DNA of 64,000 nucleotides from Candidatus Tepidiaquacella proteinivora. GTDB lineage: Bacteria; Bacteroidota; Ignavibacteria; Tepidaquicellales; Tepidaquicellaceae. The stretch covers positions 2,303,501 to 2,367,500 of the forward strand of contig CP054675.1 of NCBI GenBank assembly GCA_013348845.1. The letters run 5' to 3'. The position numbers and the translations under genes were made by a program. This document shows, in pieces, positions 1 to 9,657 of this stretch (the stretch's first letter is position 1; each line of letters begins with the position of its first letter). Below the pieces are notes generated by a model. That model saw only the letters and a list, made by a program, of their open reading frames with translations, was not told the DNA's origin and did no database searches.

Positions 1-1
1 T

Positions 2-1210
2 GATAAAGCTGGCGATGTAAAAGATGCATCGTTTAAAGCGCCTCCCGGATTAAAAGGAATAGTGGTGAATACTAAATTATTCTCGAGAAAAACCCGCAAT
101 ACGGAAAGTAAGAAAGATGAGAAGAAAAAAATTGATAAATTAGAAGCAGAAAGAAAAAGAGATATTAAAGAATTAAACATCAAATTTGCCGAAAAACTTG
201 GTATTCTCTTAGATGGGAAAAAATCGCTTGGTGTAAGAGATTCAAAAGGGAATGTCGTAATAAAAAGCGGAGTTATTTTCAAGAGAGAAACCTTCTTAAA
301 TCTTTATGAAAACGGAATAGATTTTAAAAATCTTGATTACGAAAAAGATTGGACAGAAAGTAAAAGAGCAAATACATTATTATTAGATATATATAAAAAT
401 TATTCTTATAAAAATATTGAAATTGAAGAAAGATATAAAAGATTGAAAGTTAAGGTTGCTTTGGGTGATGAATTACCTACAGGTGTTGTAAAACTCGCTA
501 AAGTTTATGTAGCTAAGAAGAGAAAATTATCTGTCGGTGATAAAATGGCAGGAAGGCATGGTAATAAAGGTGTGGTTGCAAAGATTGTACCTGTAGAAGA
601 TATGCCATTTTTACCCGATGGAACACCTGTTGATATCGTATTGAATCCATTAGGTGTACCATCAAGAATGAATTTGGGGCAATTATATGAAACTGCTCTT
701 GGATGGGTAGGAAAGAAACTTGGTGTTAAATTTGCTACTCCGATTTTTGATGGAGCAACTTCAGAAGAAATTGAAGAAGCACTAAGAAAATCAGGCTTAC
801 CTGAAAATTCAAGGATTGATTTATATGATGGTATGACAGGAAATAAATTCCATCAAAAAGTTACCGTGGGATATATTTATATGATGAAGTTATCACATCT
901 TGTTGATGATAAAATCCACGCAAGGTCTATTGGACCATATTCTCTAATTACACAACAGCCACTTGGCGGAAAGGCGCAATTTGGTGGCCAAAGATTTGGA
1001 GAAATGGAGTGCTGGGCATTACAAGGTTATGGTGCTGCACATACATTACAAGAAATGTTAACCATAAAAAGTGATGATGTTCAGGGAAGAAGTAAAGCAT
1101 ATGAAGCAATAATAAAAGGTGATAATATTCAAGAACCTTCTATTCCGGAAGCATTTAATGTGCTTATGAAGGAATTGCAGGGTTTATGCCTTGATATAAA
1201 TATTGAATAA
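2..1210 (+). CDS. rpoB: DNA-directed RNA polymerase beta subunit, C-terminal part (partial)
   Basis: The reading frame is open from the first bases of the window and ends with TAA at 1208-1210, giving about 402 C-terminal residues of the beta subunit; the 5' part lies outside the window. The protein contains the hallmark [12 protein letters not shown] segment (about nt 536-571), followed by the conserved [12 protein letters not shown] and [10 protein letters not shown] stretches, and near the end [19 protein letters not shown], which forms the clamp and anchors beta to beta-prime. A GTG at 62 can be read as a start, but codons upstream of it already match RpoB ([12 protein letters not shown]), so it is internal. 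rpoC follows after 33 nt, the usual rpoBC operon. The identification is certain; the full length is unknown. Confidence 0.97.
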   Translation, partial: DKAGDVKDASFKAPPGLKGIVVNTKLFSRKTRNTESKKDEKKKIDKLEAERKRDIKELNIKFAEKLGILLDGKKSLGVRDSKGNVVIKSGVIFKRETFLNLYENGIDFKNLDYEKDWTESKRANTLLLDIYKNYSYKNIEIEERYKRLKVKVALGDELPTGVVKLAKVYVAKKRKLSVGDKMAGRHGNKGVVAKIVPVEDMPFLPDGTPVDIVLNPLGVPSRMNLGQLYETALGWVGKKLGVKFATPIFDGATSEEIEEALRKSGLPENSRIDLYDGMTGNKFHQKVTVGYIYMMKLSHLVDDKIHARSIGPYSLITQQPLGGKAQFGGQRFGEMECWALQGYGAAHTLQEMLTIKSDDVQGRSKAYEAIIKGDNIQEPSIPEAFNVLMKELQGLCLDINIE

Positions 1211-1243
1211 ACATTAAAAAATAATAATTAATTTTTTACTTAT

Positions 1244-4200
1244 ATGCATAAAACTGAATTTAAAAAACCCAAAAGAATAACAAAGGTTACGATAAATCTT
1301 GCTTCCACGGAATCAATCGTCGCTCAATCAAGAGGTGAGGTAACAAAACCTGAAACAATCAATTACAGGACTTTTAAACCTGATAAAGATGGTTTATTCT
1401 GCGAGAAAATATTTGGTCCTGTTAAAGATTGGGAATGCCACTGTGGTAAATATAAAGGTATAAGATATAAAACAATAATATGCGATAGATGTGGTGTTGA
1501 AGTAAATATGAAAAGTGTGAGAAGGGAAAGAATGGGGCATATATCGCTATGTGTTCCTGTTGCTCACATTTGGTATTTCCGAACTTTACCATCGAAAATC
1601 GGCAGCGTACTTGGTATAACTTCAAAAGAGCTTGAGAAAATTATATATTATGAATCTTATGTTGTTATAAATCCCGGGAAAACTAAATATAAAAGATTAC
1701 AATTAATAAGTGAAGAAGAGTATCTCGATATTTTAAACCAACTACCAAGTAATAATGATGAACTTGAAGATACAAATCCTAATAAATTCGTAGCAGGTGA
1801 AGGTGGATTAGCAATACAGAAATTATTGAAGACTGTTAATGTCGAGGAGGAAATTGAAAAATTAAGAAAAACCATTATTGAAGAACAGTCTGCTGTTAAA
1901 AGGCTGGATATAATTAAGAGATTAAGAATTTTAGAAGCATTCAGACCGCGTGAGGGTGCAAAAATAAATAAACCGGAATGGATGGTTCTTGAAGTTATTC
2001 CTGTTATTCCTCCGGAGTTAAGGCCTCTTGTACCGCTTGAAGGTGGAAGATTTGCTACGAGTGATTTAAATGATTTGTACAGAAGGGTAATTATTCGTAA
2101 TAATAGATTAAAGAGATTAATGGATATTAAAGCACCTGAGGTTATTCTTAGGAATGAAAAACGTATGTTACAGGAAGCTGTTGACGCTTTACTTGATAAT
2201 TCAAGAAGAATCACTGCGGTTAAGGCAGAAAACAGAGCATTAAAATCTTTATCTGATATATTAAAGGGAAAACAAGGAAGATTTCGTCAGAATTTGTTAG
2301 GTAAAAGAGTTGATTATTCTGGTAGGTCAGTAATCGTTGTAGGTCCCGAATTAAAATTACATGAATGCGGTCTGCCTAAGGATATGGCATTGGAGTTATT
2401 CAAACCATTTATAATTAGAAGATTGATTGACAGGGACTATGTTAAAACAGTTAAGAGTGCGAAAAGAATGATTGATAAGAGAGTGCCGGAAGTCTGGGAT
2501 ATACTTGATAATGTTATTGATGGTCATCCAGTACTTTTAAATAGAGCACCTACATTGCATAGATTGAGTATTCAGGCATTCCAACCTGTATTAATTGAAG
2601 GTAAAGCAATAACTCTGCATCCTTTTGTTTGTACAGCATTCAATGCTGACTTTGACGGTGACCAGATGGCTGTACACGTTCCGCTTTCTTATGAAGCACA
2701 ACTTGAAGCATCTATTATGATGCTTTCTTCACACAATATATTATCTCCACAAAATGGTAATCCAATTATAGTTCCAAACCAGGAAGTTGTTCTTGGAATC
2801 TATTATCTTACGAAAGATAAAAGAGGTGATAAAGGTGAAGGTAAAATGTTTTCATCACCGGAAGAATTATTACTTGCCTATGAGAGCGGTTATGTAGGTA
2901 TGCATGCTAATGTCAAAGTAAGGTATAAAAACAAGATTATTGAAACTACCCCTGGAAGAATTATTTTTAATTCAATTCTTCCTGAAGGTGTAGTATTTAA
3001 TTCTATATTGTCAGAAGGCAATGGTTCAACAGAACCTGTCTCTTACATAAATGAGCCACTTAAGAAGCGAAGATTAATAGAAATTATTGGTACAATATAT
3101 AAACAAGTAGGTAATCAGAAGACAGCACTTTTCCTTGATAAATTAAAAGACCTTGGCTTCCGTTATGCAACCGAAGGTGGCCTTTCCATAAATATAGATG
3201 ATATTGTAGTTCCATCTACGAAGAAAAAAATTATTGATGATGCCTTAAAACGGGTTGAAAGAATTGAAAATGCAAAACTTGAAGGGCTAATTTCGGAAAA
3301 CGAAAGATATAATAAGGTTATAGATATTTGGACTCATGTAAGAGATGTTGTTAAAAATGATTTAATGGAAAATTTAAGGACATCAAAAGATGGATTCAAC
3401 TCCTTACATATGATGGTTGAATCGGGAGCAAGAGGTTCAGTTGATCAGGTTAGTCAGCTTGCAGGTATGAGAGGTTTAATGCAGAAACCACAAAAATCTC
3501 TTACCGGACAAGCAGGAGAAATTATCGAAAACCCAATTATCGCAAACTTCAAAGAAGGATTATCCATTCTTGAATACTTTATCTCTACGCACGGAGCAAG
3601 GAAAGGATTAGCGGATACTGCATTGAAGACTGCTGATGCTGGATATTTGACCAGAAGATTAGTTGATGTTGCTCAGGATGTTATTATTAATGAAGAAGAT
3701 TGTGGTACAATTAGAGGTGTTTTGACCGAAGCATTAAAAGAAGGTGAAGATGTTAAAGAAACCCTTGAAGAAAGGATTATCGGAAGGGTTACCGTTACTG
3801 ATGTAATTGACCCATTAACAAAGAAAGTTATCGCTAAAGCAGGAGAAGAAATTACAGAAGAAAAAGCTGCATTAATTGCGGAATCACCAATTACTGCTGT
3901 TGAAATTCGTTCCGTATTAACTTGTGAAAGTAAAAGAGGAGTGTGTGCTAAATGTTATGGTAGAAATCTTGCAACAGGAAAAATGGTGGAAATAGGAGAA
4001 GCGGTTGGAATCATTGCGGCACAATCAATTGGTGAACCAGGAACTCAGTTAACACTTAGGACATTCCATATAGGTGGTACAGCAAGCAGAATAATTACTC
4101 AGTCACAAATTTCAACGAAATTTGAAGGTAAGATTAAGTTTGAAAATATGAGGATTGTTGAATATAAAGGTGTTACCGCAGGTAAGACTTTGGTATCTTT

Positions 4201-5590
4201 AAGCAGAAATGGTAAAATAGCAATTCTTGATGACCAGAAGGAAGTTATAGCAAGATATTCTGTTCCGTATGGTGCTACTTTAAAAGTAAGAAATAATGAA
4301 AAAGTACCTAAAAATGCTATTCTTTATGAATGGGATCCATACAATGAAGTAATTGTTGCTGAAAATGATGGATATATTAAATACATTGATTTAGTTGAAG
4401 GAAAGCAATTTGAGTTAATTAAAGATGAACAGACAGGCCACTATCAAAAAACAGTTATTGAAAGTAAAGATAAAACAAAGAGTCCTACAATTGCTATCAC
4501 TAATTCTTCAGGAGATGTTCAAAGTACATATCTGATTCCTGCGAAAGCTAATTTATTAGTAGATGATGGACAACCAGTTAAAGCCGGTACGGTTATGGTT
4601 AAGATTCCAAGAGAATCCGGTAAAACCCGTGATATCACAGGTGGTTTGCCAAGAGTAACAGAATTATTTGAAGCAAGAAGACCATCTGACCCGGCAAGGA
4701 TTGCTGAAATAGACGGAAAAGTAAAAATTGGAAAGATATCCCGTGGGTTCAGAGAAATGACTGTTACATCACCTGATAAATCGAAAGAATTTACTTATAA
4801 AATTCCAATTGGTAAACATATACTTGTCAGAGATGGTGATAAAGTTGAAGCAGGTGAACCATTAACAGGTGGAGCTCTTGACCCTGTCGATATTTTGAAA
4901 ATTAAAGGGGTCTCTGCCGTACAAGAATATCTGTTAAACGAGATTCAGGAAGTATATAGGATGCAAGGTGTTAAAATTAACGATAAACATATAGAGATTA
5001 TTGTAAGACAGATGTTCCAGAAGGTAAAAGTTACAGACCCTGGTGATACCAGATTATTGGAAGGAGATATTATTCATAAGAATATATTTGCAGAAGAAAA
5101 TGAAAAATTAAAAGGTATGGTTGTTGTGGTTGATAAGGGAGATTCTGATAAAGTAAAAACATATCAATTATTAACAAGAAAACAAGTAAAAGAAATAAAC
5201 TCTGAATTAAAGAAGAAAAATAAAACTCAGATTAAAACAAGAGAGCCAAGACCTGCTACTGCAGACCCGATAATGCTTGGTATTACACAAACTTCCTTAA
5301 CGACAGATAGTTTTCTTTCTGCTGCTTCATTCCAGGAAACAACAAAGGTATTAGCTGATGCTGCTATTAAAGGAAAAGTTGATTATCTTTACGGTTTAAA
5401 GGAAAATGTTATTATTGGGCAATTGATTCCTGCTGGTACTGGTTTGAGAAAATATCGCGACCTATTGGTATTTAAGAAAGATGCATTATTTAAACCTGAA
5501 GAAAAAGTTGAAGAAGTTATAGAAGAAGAAGAAAAGGAAGAAGAAAAACCAAAAGAAAGAAAAAGAAGGGCAAAGACCAAAAAGAAGTAA
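1244..5590 (+). CDS. rpoC: DNA-directed RNA polymerase beta-prime subunit
   Basis: Complete 1448-residue beta-prime subunit, the catalytic partner of RpoB. The N-terminal zinc site (CHCGKYKG ... CDRCGVEV) is near residues 66-85. The catalytic Mg-binding motif NADFDGDQ is at residues 467-474. The second zinc site is formed by C820, C894, C901 and C904. The trigger-loop region reads [13 protein letters not shown]. There is no large lineage-specific split or fusion. The last 40 residues are a low-complexity Glu-then-Lys tail ([22 protein letters not shown] region) that is presumably disordered. The ATG at 1244 follows rpoB by 33 nt and the gene ends just before a strong terminator at 5630-5658, so it closes the transcription unit. 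Confidence 0.99.
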   Translation: MHKTEFKKPKRITKVTINLASTESIVAQSRGEVTKPETINYRTFKPDKDGLFCEKIFGPVKDWECHCGKYKGIRYKTIICDRCGVEVNMKSVRRERMGHISLCVPVAHIWYFRTLPSKIGSVLGITSKELEKIIYYESYVVINPGKTKYKRLQLISEEEYLDILNQLPSNNDELEDTNPNKFVAGEGGLAIQKLLKTVNVEEEIEKLRKTIIEEQSAVKRLDIIKRLRILEAFRPREGAKINKPEWMVLEVIPVIPPELRPLVPLEGGRFATSDLNDLYRRVIIRNNRLKRLMDIKAPEVILRNEKRMLQEAVDALLDNSRRITAVKAENRALKSLSDILKGKQGRFRQNLLGKRVDYSGRSVIVVGPELKLHECGLPKDMALELFKPFIIRRLIDRDYVKTVKSAKRMIDKRVPEVWDILDNVIDGHPVLLNRAPTLHRLSIQAFQPVLIEGKAITLHPFVCTAFNADFDGDQMAVHVPLSYEAQLEASIMMLSSHNILSPQNGNPIIVPNQEVVLGIYYLTKDKRGDKGEGKMFSSPEELLLAYESGYVGMHANVKVRYKNKIIETTPGRIIFNSILPEGVVFNSILSEGNGSTEPVSYINEPLKKRRLIEIIGTIYKQVGNQKTALFLDKLKDLGFRYATEGGLSINIDDIVVPSTKKKIIDDALKRVERIENAKLEGLISENERYNKVIDIWTHVRDVVKNDLMENLRTSKDGFNSLHMMVESGARGSVDQVSQLAGMRGLMQKPQKSLTGQAGEIIENPIIANFKEGLSILEYFISTHGARKGLADTALKTADAGYLTRRLVDVAQDVIINEEDCGTIRGVLTEALKEGEDVKETLEERIIGRVTVTDVIDPLTKKVIAKAGEEITEEKAALIAESPITAVEIRSVLTCESKRGVCAKCYGRNLATGKMVEIGEAVGIIAAQSIGEPGTQLTLRTFHIGGTASRIITQSQISTKFEGKIKFENMRIVEYKGVTAGKTLVSLSRNGKIAILDDQKEVIARYSVPYGATLKVRNNEKVPKNAILYEWDPYNEVIVAENDGYIKYIDLVEGKQFELIKDEQTGHYQKTVIESKDKTKSPTIAITNSSGDVQSTYLIPAKANLLVDDGQPVKAGTVMVKIPRESGKTRDITGGLPRVTELFEARRPSDPARIAEIDGKVKIGKISRGFREMTVTSPDKSKEFTYKIPIGKHILVRDGDKVEAGEPLTGGALDPVDILKIKGVSAVQEYLLNEIQEVYRMQGVKINDKHIEIIVRQMFQKVKVTDPGDTRLLEGDIIHKNIFAEENEKLKGMVVVVDKGDSDKVKTYQLLTRKQVKEINSELKKKNKTQIKTREPRPATADPIMLGITQTSLTTDSFLSAASFQETTKVLADAAIKGKVDYLYGLKENVIIGQLIPAGTGLRKYRDLLVFKKDALFKPEEKVEEVIEEEEKEEEKPKERKRRAKTKKK

Positions 5591-5629
5591 TTCCATAAGA
5601 ATCTGATTTAATTATAAATTAATAATCAA

Positions 5630-5658
5630 AAAAGCCGCTAAAAGCGGCTTTTTTTTTA
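5630..5658 (+). terminator. rho-independent terminator after rpoC
   Basis: An 8-bp perfect stem, AAGCCGCT (5632-5639) with AGCGGCTT (5643-5650), and a 3-nt loop is followed by a run of T (5651-5657). It separates the rpoBC unit from the dcw operon promoter about 30 bp downstream. Confidence 0.9.
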
Positions 5659-5684
5659 TTTGTAAAAAAAGATAAATTTTTGTT

Positions 5685-5714
5685 TTGACTTTTTAAAAAA
5701 TATGCTTATATTTG
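5685..5714 (+). promoter_or_regulatory. predicted dcw operon promoter (Bacteroidota type)
   Basis: TTGACT at 5685-5690 (within TTTTGACT) and TATATTTG at 5707-5714 are separated by 16 bp. The second element matches the Bacteroidota primary-sigma consensus TAnnTTTG exactly and the first matches its TTTG/TTGAC -33 element. Transcription would start near 5720, right at the TGGA repeats described in the next entry. Confidence 0.75.
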
Positions 5715-5720
5715 TAATAA

Positions 5721-5776
5721 AGTGGAGACAAATGGAGGAAAGTGGATTATCGGTTGCGATTGTAGGTGACGGTGGA
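5721..5776 (+). promoter_or_regulatory. MraZ-box array upstream of mraZ (operator)
   Basis: Three TGGA units lie at 5723, 5733 and 5743, each exactly 10 bp apart, in the contexts AGTGGAGACA, AATGGAGGAA and AGTGGATTAT. A fourth TGGA sits in the same 10-bp phase at 5773, with a degenerate TAGG at 5763. MraZ proteins are known to bind tandem TGGG/GTGG-type repeats spaced about one helical turn apart upstream of their own operon. The array overlaps the predicted transcription start, so binding would be expected to block transcription. The assignment combines observed repeats with family knowledge. Confidence 0.8.
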
Positions 5777-5810
5777 AGATATTATTATTTTTTAACTTAA
5801 AATAACTGCT

Positions 5811-6260
5811 ATGTTTCAGGGACATTCAATTTGCACTTTAGACTCGAAATCAAGAATTGTTTTTCCCTCAAAATTCAGAAAAAATATTACCCCTTCAGCA
5901 AATAATAAAATAAAGATTACAAGGGGAATGGATAAATGTCTGCTTGTATATCCTCAGGATGCATGGGAACTAATTGAGGGAAAATTAAAAAAGTTAAATA
6001 TTCTTGATCCTAAAAAAAGATTTTTTCTTAGACAATTTATGATGTATGCAGAGGAATGTGAAATTGATTCACAAAATAGAATATTAATACCTTCTCATTT
6101 AATTAATTATGCCGAAATTAAAAATGAGATATTAATAATAGGTTTAATTGATAAATTAGAAATGTGGAGCCCGGAAGTAAAAGCTGATTATGACAAAAAA
6201 CAGGAATATAGTTATGAAGAAGTAGCAAAAATGTTATCTGATGAACTCAACGAATTATAA
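5811..6260 (+). CDS. mraZ: Transcriptional regulator MraZ
   Basis: 149 residues, the usual MraZ length, with the two AbrB-like half-domains each carrying the DxxxR signature: DSKSR at residues 11-15 and DSQNR at 86-90. MraZ is the DNA-binding regulator that represses the division and cell-wall cluster and forms ring-shaped oligomers. It is the first gene of the dcw operon and lies 60-90 bp downstream of a TGGA repeat array that looks like its own operator. The 3' end overlaps rsmH by 20 nt, suggesting translational coupling. The start at ATG 5811 gives the canonical N-terminus. Confidence 0.97.
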   Translation: MFQGHSICTLDSKSRIVFPSKFRKNITPSANNKIKITRGMDKCLLVYPQDAWELIEGKLKKLNILDPKKRFFLRQFMMYAEECEIDSQNRILIPSHLINYAEIKNEILIIGLIDKLEMWSPEVKADYDKKQEYSYEEVAKMLSDELNEL

Positions 6261-7203
6261 AATTAACTTGGATAATTACTATCACATACCTGTTCTTTTA
6301 AAAAGTGTTTTAGAATTATTAATCAATCCTTCTATTAAAAATCATATAATAATTGATTGTACTGTTGGTGGTGGAGGGCATTCTTTGGAAATCGGGAAAA
6401 AGATTTTGCCTGAGGGTAAATTAATATGTATAGATAGGGATGAAAATGCAATTATGTATTCAAAAGAAAGATTAAGAAAGAACGGTATTAAAGCTGAATT
6501 TCTTAAAGGAAACTTTTCAGATATAGAAGAATTATTATCATCAATTAATATAAAATTTGCAACAGGAATATTAATAGACCTTGGCCTTTCAAGTTTTCAA
6601 TTAGAAAATGAAGACGGTTTTAGTTTTATGAGAAATACAGTACTGGATATGCGCTCTGATAAATCACAAACATTAAAAGCGAGTGATGTACTTAACAGAT
6701 TTAACAAAAATGAACTTAATAAAATATTTAAAGAATTTGGGGAAATCAAAAATTATAAAAAAGTTTCTGAAGCAATAATAGAATATAGAAAGAAGAAAAA
6801 AATCCAGACTACTTTTGAGTTTATTGAAATTCTGAAATCAGTATATAGAAGAAGATTAACTGAAAGTATACTTGCGAAAATTTTCCAGGCAATCAGAATA
6901 TATGTAAACAATGAGTTAGAAAACCTCAGAAAAGTTTTGGAGGATTCTTTCAAAATTTTAGCAGATGGAGGAAGACTGGTTGTTTTATCATATCATTCAC
7001 TTGAAGATAGAATTGTAAAATATTTCTTTAGAAAATATTCTATAACCAGTAAAAATCAAAATAATAATATTCAAAATCGTTTTTTTGAAATTATAACGAA
7101 GAAACCGATTGTGCCAGACTATGATGAACTAAGAAATAACAGAAGAGCACGAAGTGCAAAGTTAAGAGCAGCAGAATTAAAAATAGCTTATGCAGAAAGA
7201 TAA
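6241..7203 (+). CDS. rsmH: 16S rRNA (cytosine-1402-N4)-methyltransferase RsmH
   Basis: 320 residues, standard for RsmH (MraW). The protein begins with the family signature YHIPVLLK (residues 14-21) and has the SAM-binding motif DCTVGGGGHS; the C-terminus has the expected SYHSLEDRIVK segment and the NxRARSAKLRAAE tail. It methylates N4 of C1402 in 16S rRNA at the P site. It overlaps mraZ by 20 nt and ftsL by 14 nt, so it is an integral member of the dcw operon. Confidence 0.97.
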   Translation: MNSTNYKINLDNYYHIPVLLKSVLELLINPSIKNHIIIDCTVGGGGHSLEIGKKILPEGKLICIDRDENAIMYSKERLRKNGIKAEFLKGNFSDIEELLSSINIKFATGILIDLGLSSFQLENEDGFSFMRNTVLDMRSDKSQTLKASDVLNRFNKNELNKIFKEFGEIKNYKKVSEAIIEYRKKKKIQTTFEFIEILKSVYRRRLTESILAKIFQAIRIYVNNELENLRKVLEDSFKILADGGRLVVLSYHSLEDRIVKYFFRKYSITSKNQNNNIQNRFFEIITKKPIVPDYDELRNNRRARSAKLRAAELKIAYAER

Positions 7204-7504
7204 AAGAAGAAGAAAAATTTCTGTTTTTTATACATTAATTGTATTTATTGTCTTAATTGTTTTAACTGGTTTTTATATTAATAATATAATTGTTTTCAAT
7301 AACCTGATTAGAAAAAATAAAGAGTTAAGAGAAAAATTAGTTCAAATGGGTTTAGATAATTATAAAAAAAAGATGGAGATTGAATCATTAACTTCTTTTA
7401 TAAGAATAAAAAAACTCGTAAGTGAAAAAATGAATATGACTTATAATGAAAATGCGATTGATAAGAGAGAAATTGTTGTAATTATGAAAGATTCAATTAA
7501 ATAA
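7190..7504 (+). CDS. ftsL: Cell division protein FtsL-like
   Basis: 104 residues with a very basic N-terminus, a single membrane segment at about residues 12-31 and an extracytoplasmic leucine-zipper-like coiled coil (about 32-75). FtsL sequences are poorly conserved, so the call rests on size, topology and position between rsmH and the division transpeptidase, where ftsL always lies. It would join FtsB/FtsQ to activate septal peptidoglycan synthesis. The start overlaps rsmH by 14 nt, and ftsI begins 4 nt after its stop. Confidence 0.85.
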   Translation: MQKDKRRRKISVFYTLIVFIVLIVLTGFYINNIIVFNNLIRKNKELREKLVQMGLDNYKKKMEIESLTSFIRIKKLVSEKMNMTYNENAIDKREIVVIMKDSIK

Positions 7505-7508
7505 TTTA

Positions 7509-9656
7509 ATGAAACAAAAGAAAAAAATATTACTTATTGAAATTATTATTATTTTGAGTTTCTTTTTGGTAATAGCAAGATTATTTGATGTTCAGATTTT
7601 AAATCATGAGAAATATAAATCCGTTGTAAAAAAACAAACTCAGATTCGTGAATTTTATAAACCTGAGAGAGGACTTATTTATGACAGGAATATGAAATTA
7701 TTAGCGACGAATAATTATCTTGTTAATGTCTCTGGTCAACCTAAAAGAATAAATAACAAAGATACAGTTGCAAAATTACTTAATTCTGTTTTCGGAAATT
7801 CAACAGACTATTATTTTAATGTTCTTAATCTTGATACTGATAATGAAATATTAATAGAATCAAATGTAAAAATATCAGACATTAAAAAATTAGATGATAT
7901 CAATAATATTTACGGCATAACTGTAGAGAAAAAACCTTATCGTTATTATCTTAATAACAAACTTGCTTCCCAATTAATAGGTTTTACTGATGAGTTTAAT
8001 GAAGGAAAATCAGGAGTAGAATATGCATACAACAAAGAATTATCAGGAACTTACGGGCTTTTAGTTCTGCAAAAGGATGGTTGTGGTAATAAAAGGCCCT
8101 TTGCTGGTTTTTATCAAAAGTATCCTGAAGCAGGGAAAAATATAGTTCTGACTATAGATTTGAATATTCAGGAGATTGTAGAAAATGAATTGAGAAAAGG
8201 AATAAATGAATTTAATGCGAAGAAGGGAAAAGCAGTTGTTATATCAGTGAAAACAGGGGAAATAATAGCAATGGCAACATATCCAGGTTTTGATTTAAAT
8301 AATATCAAACCATCTGATACTGCATTTATGACAAATGGGGTTATTTCAGATTTGTATGAACCTGGTTCCACTTTCAAATTAGTTACAGCTGCGGCAAGCC
8401 TGGAAGAAAACATTGCAGATGGCAATACCAATATAAATACAGAAAACGGTTTATATAAAAGATGGGGATTTGAATTTAAAGATGAACACAAGGCTCCAAG
8501 TATGACATTTAGAGAGGTTATTGTTTATTCAAGTAATATTGGAACAATTAAATTAGCCGAGAGATTAGGAAAAGAAAGACTGTATTATTATGCAAGGGAA
8601 TTTGGGTTTGGTTCTTTCTCCGGTATAGATTTATTTGGAGAGAATAAGGGTAAACTTAAAATGATAAATGATTTCAATGAAAGTTCACTTGGTTTTATTT
8701 CTATTGGATATGAGTTAATGGTAACTCAACTACAATTGTCTATGGCGTATTCCTCAATTGCGAACAATGGTATATTACTGAAACCGCAAATATTAAAGAA
8801 GATATTCTCGAAAGATGGTAATACATATTTTGAATGTAAACCTCAGGAAGTCAGAAGAGTTATTTCTGAAAGGACTGCTAAAACCCTGAATGGATTTTTT
8901 ACCGGTGTTGTAGAGAAAGGAACTGCAACTGTTGCTAAACTTGGTGAAATAAAAGTTGCGGGAAAAACAGGCACTGCTCAAAGAGTGATAGAAGGAAAAC
9001 ATAGTAAACTTTCCCATAATGCTTTTTTCATAGGATACTTTCCGGTTGATAATCCGGTAATATTAATTTCAGTTGTAATAGATGATATTAGTGGTACATC
9101 AAATTTTTATGGCGGGGAAGTTGCTGCTCCTATTTTTAAAAGAATTGCAGAAAAGATTGTTGATTATGTTGGTATTGACAGAATATATTCATCTGACGTT
9201 TTTAATGAGGGGAATTTATATGGAAGGCAATCGATACAAAATGTATCTGATGTTGGGAAAAATAGTATGAATTTACCAGAGCTTAAAGGTAAAGATTTAT
9301 TTAATGTTGCTAAAATACTGGAGGAAAGAAAAATTAAATTTGAAATTGTAGACAGAAAGGATATTAATTTAGAAAAAATTCCGCCTAAAAAATATATTGT
9401 AACTGGTCAGAGCAAGAGTACTTATGATGATGGTACAACATTAATAAAATTAAATATTAAAGAGATTTCTATTGAAAGTAGCAAAGATAAAATAGTTCCT
9501 GATGTTGTTAATATGAGTTTGCGTAAAGCAATAACAAAACTTTCTTATGAAGGATTTCTAATGGAAATTGAAGGTAAAGGTAAAGTTATAAAACAGTATC
9601 CGGAAGCAGGAACGGTTAATCCTAAATCAAACAGAGTTAAAATTATTTGCAAATAA
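7509..9656 (+). CDS. ftsI: Division-specific penicillin-binding protein (FtsI/PBP3) with C-terminal PASTA repeats
   Basis: 715-residue class B penicillin-binding protein. An N-terminal membrane anchor (residues 5-24) is followed by a dimerisation domain (RGLIYDRN near 56-63) and a transpeptidase domain with all three active-site motifs: S287-T-F-K290, S341-S-N343 and K486-T-G488. The C-terminus carries two PASTA-type domains, one starting around LPELKGK (about 592) and one around VPDVVNMS (about 660), as is common for FtsI in Bacteroidota and Firmicutes but not in enterobacteria. It crosslinks septal peptidoglycan in partnership with FtsW. murE starts 2 nt after its stop codon. Confidence 0.96.
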   Translation: MKQKKKILLIEIIIILSFFLVIARLFDVQILNHEKYKSVVKKQTQIREFYKPERGLIYDRNMKLLATNNYLVNVSGQPKRINNKDTVAKLLNSVFGNSTDYYFNVLNLDTDNEILIESNVKISDIKKLDDINNIYGITVEKKPYRYYLNNKLASQLIGFTDEFNEGKSGVEYAYNKELSGTYGLLVLQKDGCGNKRPFAGFYQKYPEAGKNIVLTIDLNIQEIVENELRKGINEFNAKKGKAVVISVKTGEIIAMATYPGFDLNNIKPSDTAFMTNGVISDLYEPGSTFKLVTAAASLEENIADGNTNINTENGLYKRWGFEFKDEHKAPSMTFREVIVYSSNIGTIKLAERLGKERLYYYAREFGFGSFSGIDLFGENKGKLKMINDFNESSLGFISIGYELMVTQLQLSMAYSSIANNGILLKPQILKKIFSKDGNTYFECKPQEVRRVISERTAKTLNGFFTGVVEKGTATVAKLGEIKVAGKTGTAQRVIEGKHSKLSHNAFFIGYFPVDNPVILISVVIDDISGTSNFYGGEVAAPIFKRIAEKIVDYVGIDRIYSSDVFNEGNLYGRQSIQNVSDVGKNSMNLPELKGKDLFNVAKILEERKIKFEIVDRKDINLEKIPPKKYIVTGQSKSTYDDGTTLIKLNIKEISIESSKDKIVPDVVNMSLRKAITKLSYEGFLMEIEGKGKVIKQYPEAGTVNPKSNRVKIICK

Positions 9657-9657
9657 G

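Noticed and set aside
1657-2214. 185-residue antisense open frame within rpoC
   Set aside because: Lies entirely inside a certain gene, serine/leucine-rich composition typical of a shadow frame, no start signals.
5732-5800. 22-codon open frame in the mraZ leader
   Set aside because: It is created by the TGGA repeats, is out of frame with mraZ and has no ribosome binding site; a leader peptide cannot be ruled out but is not supported.
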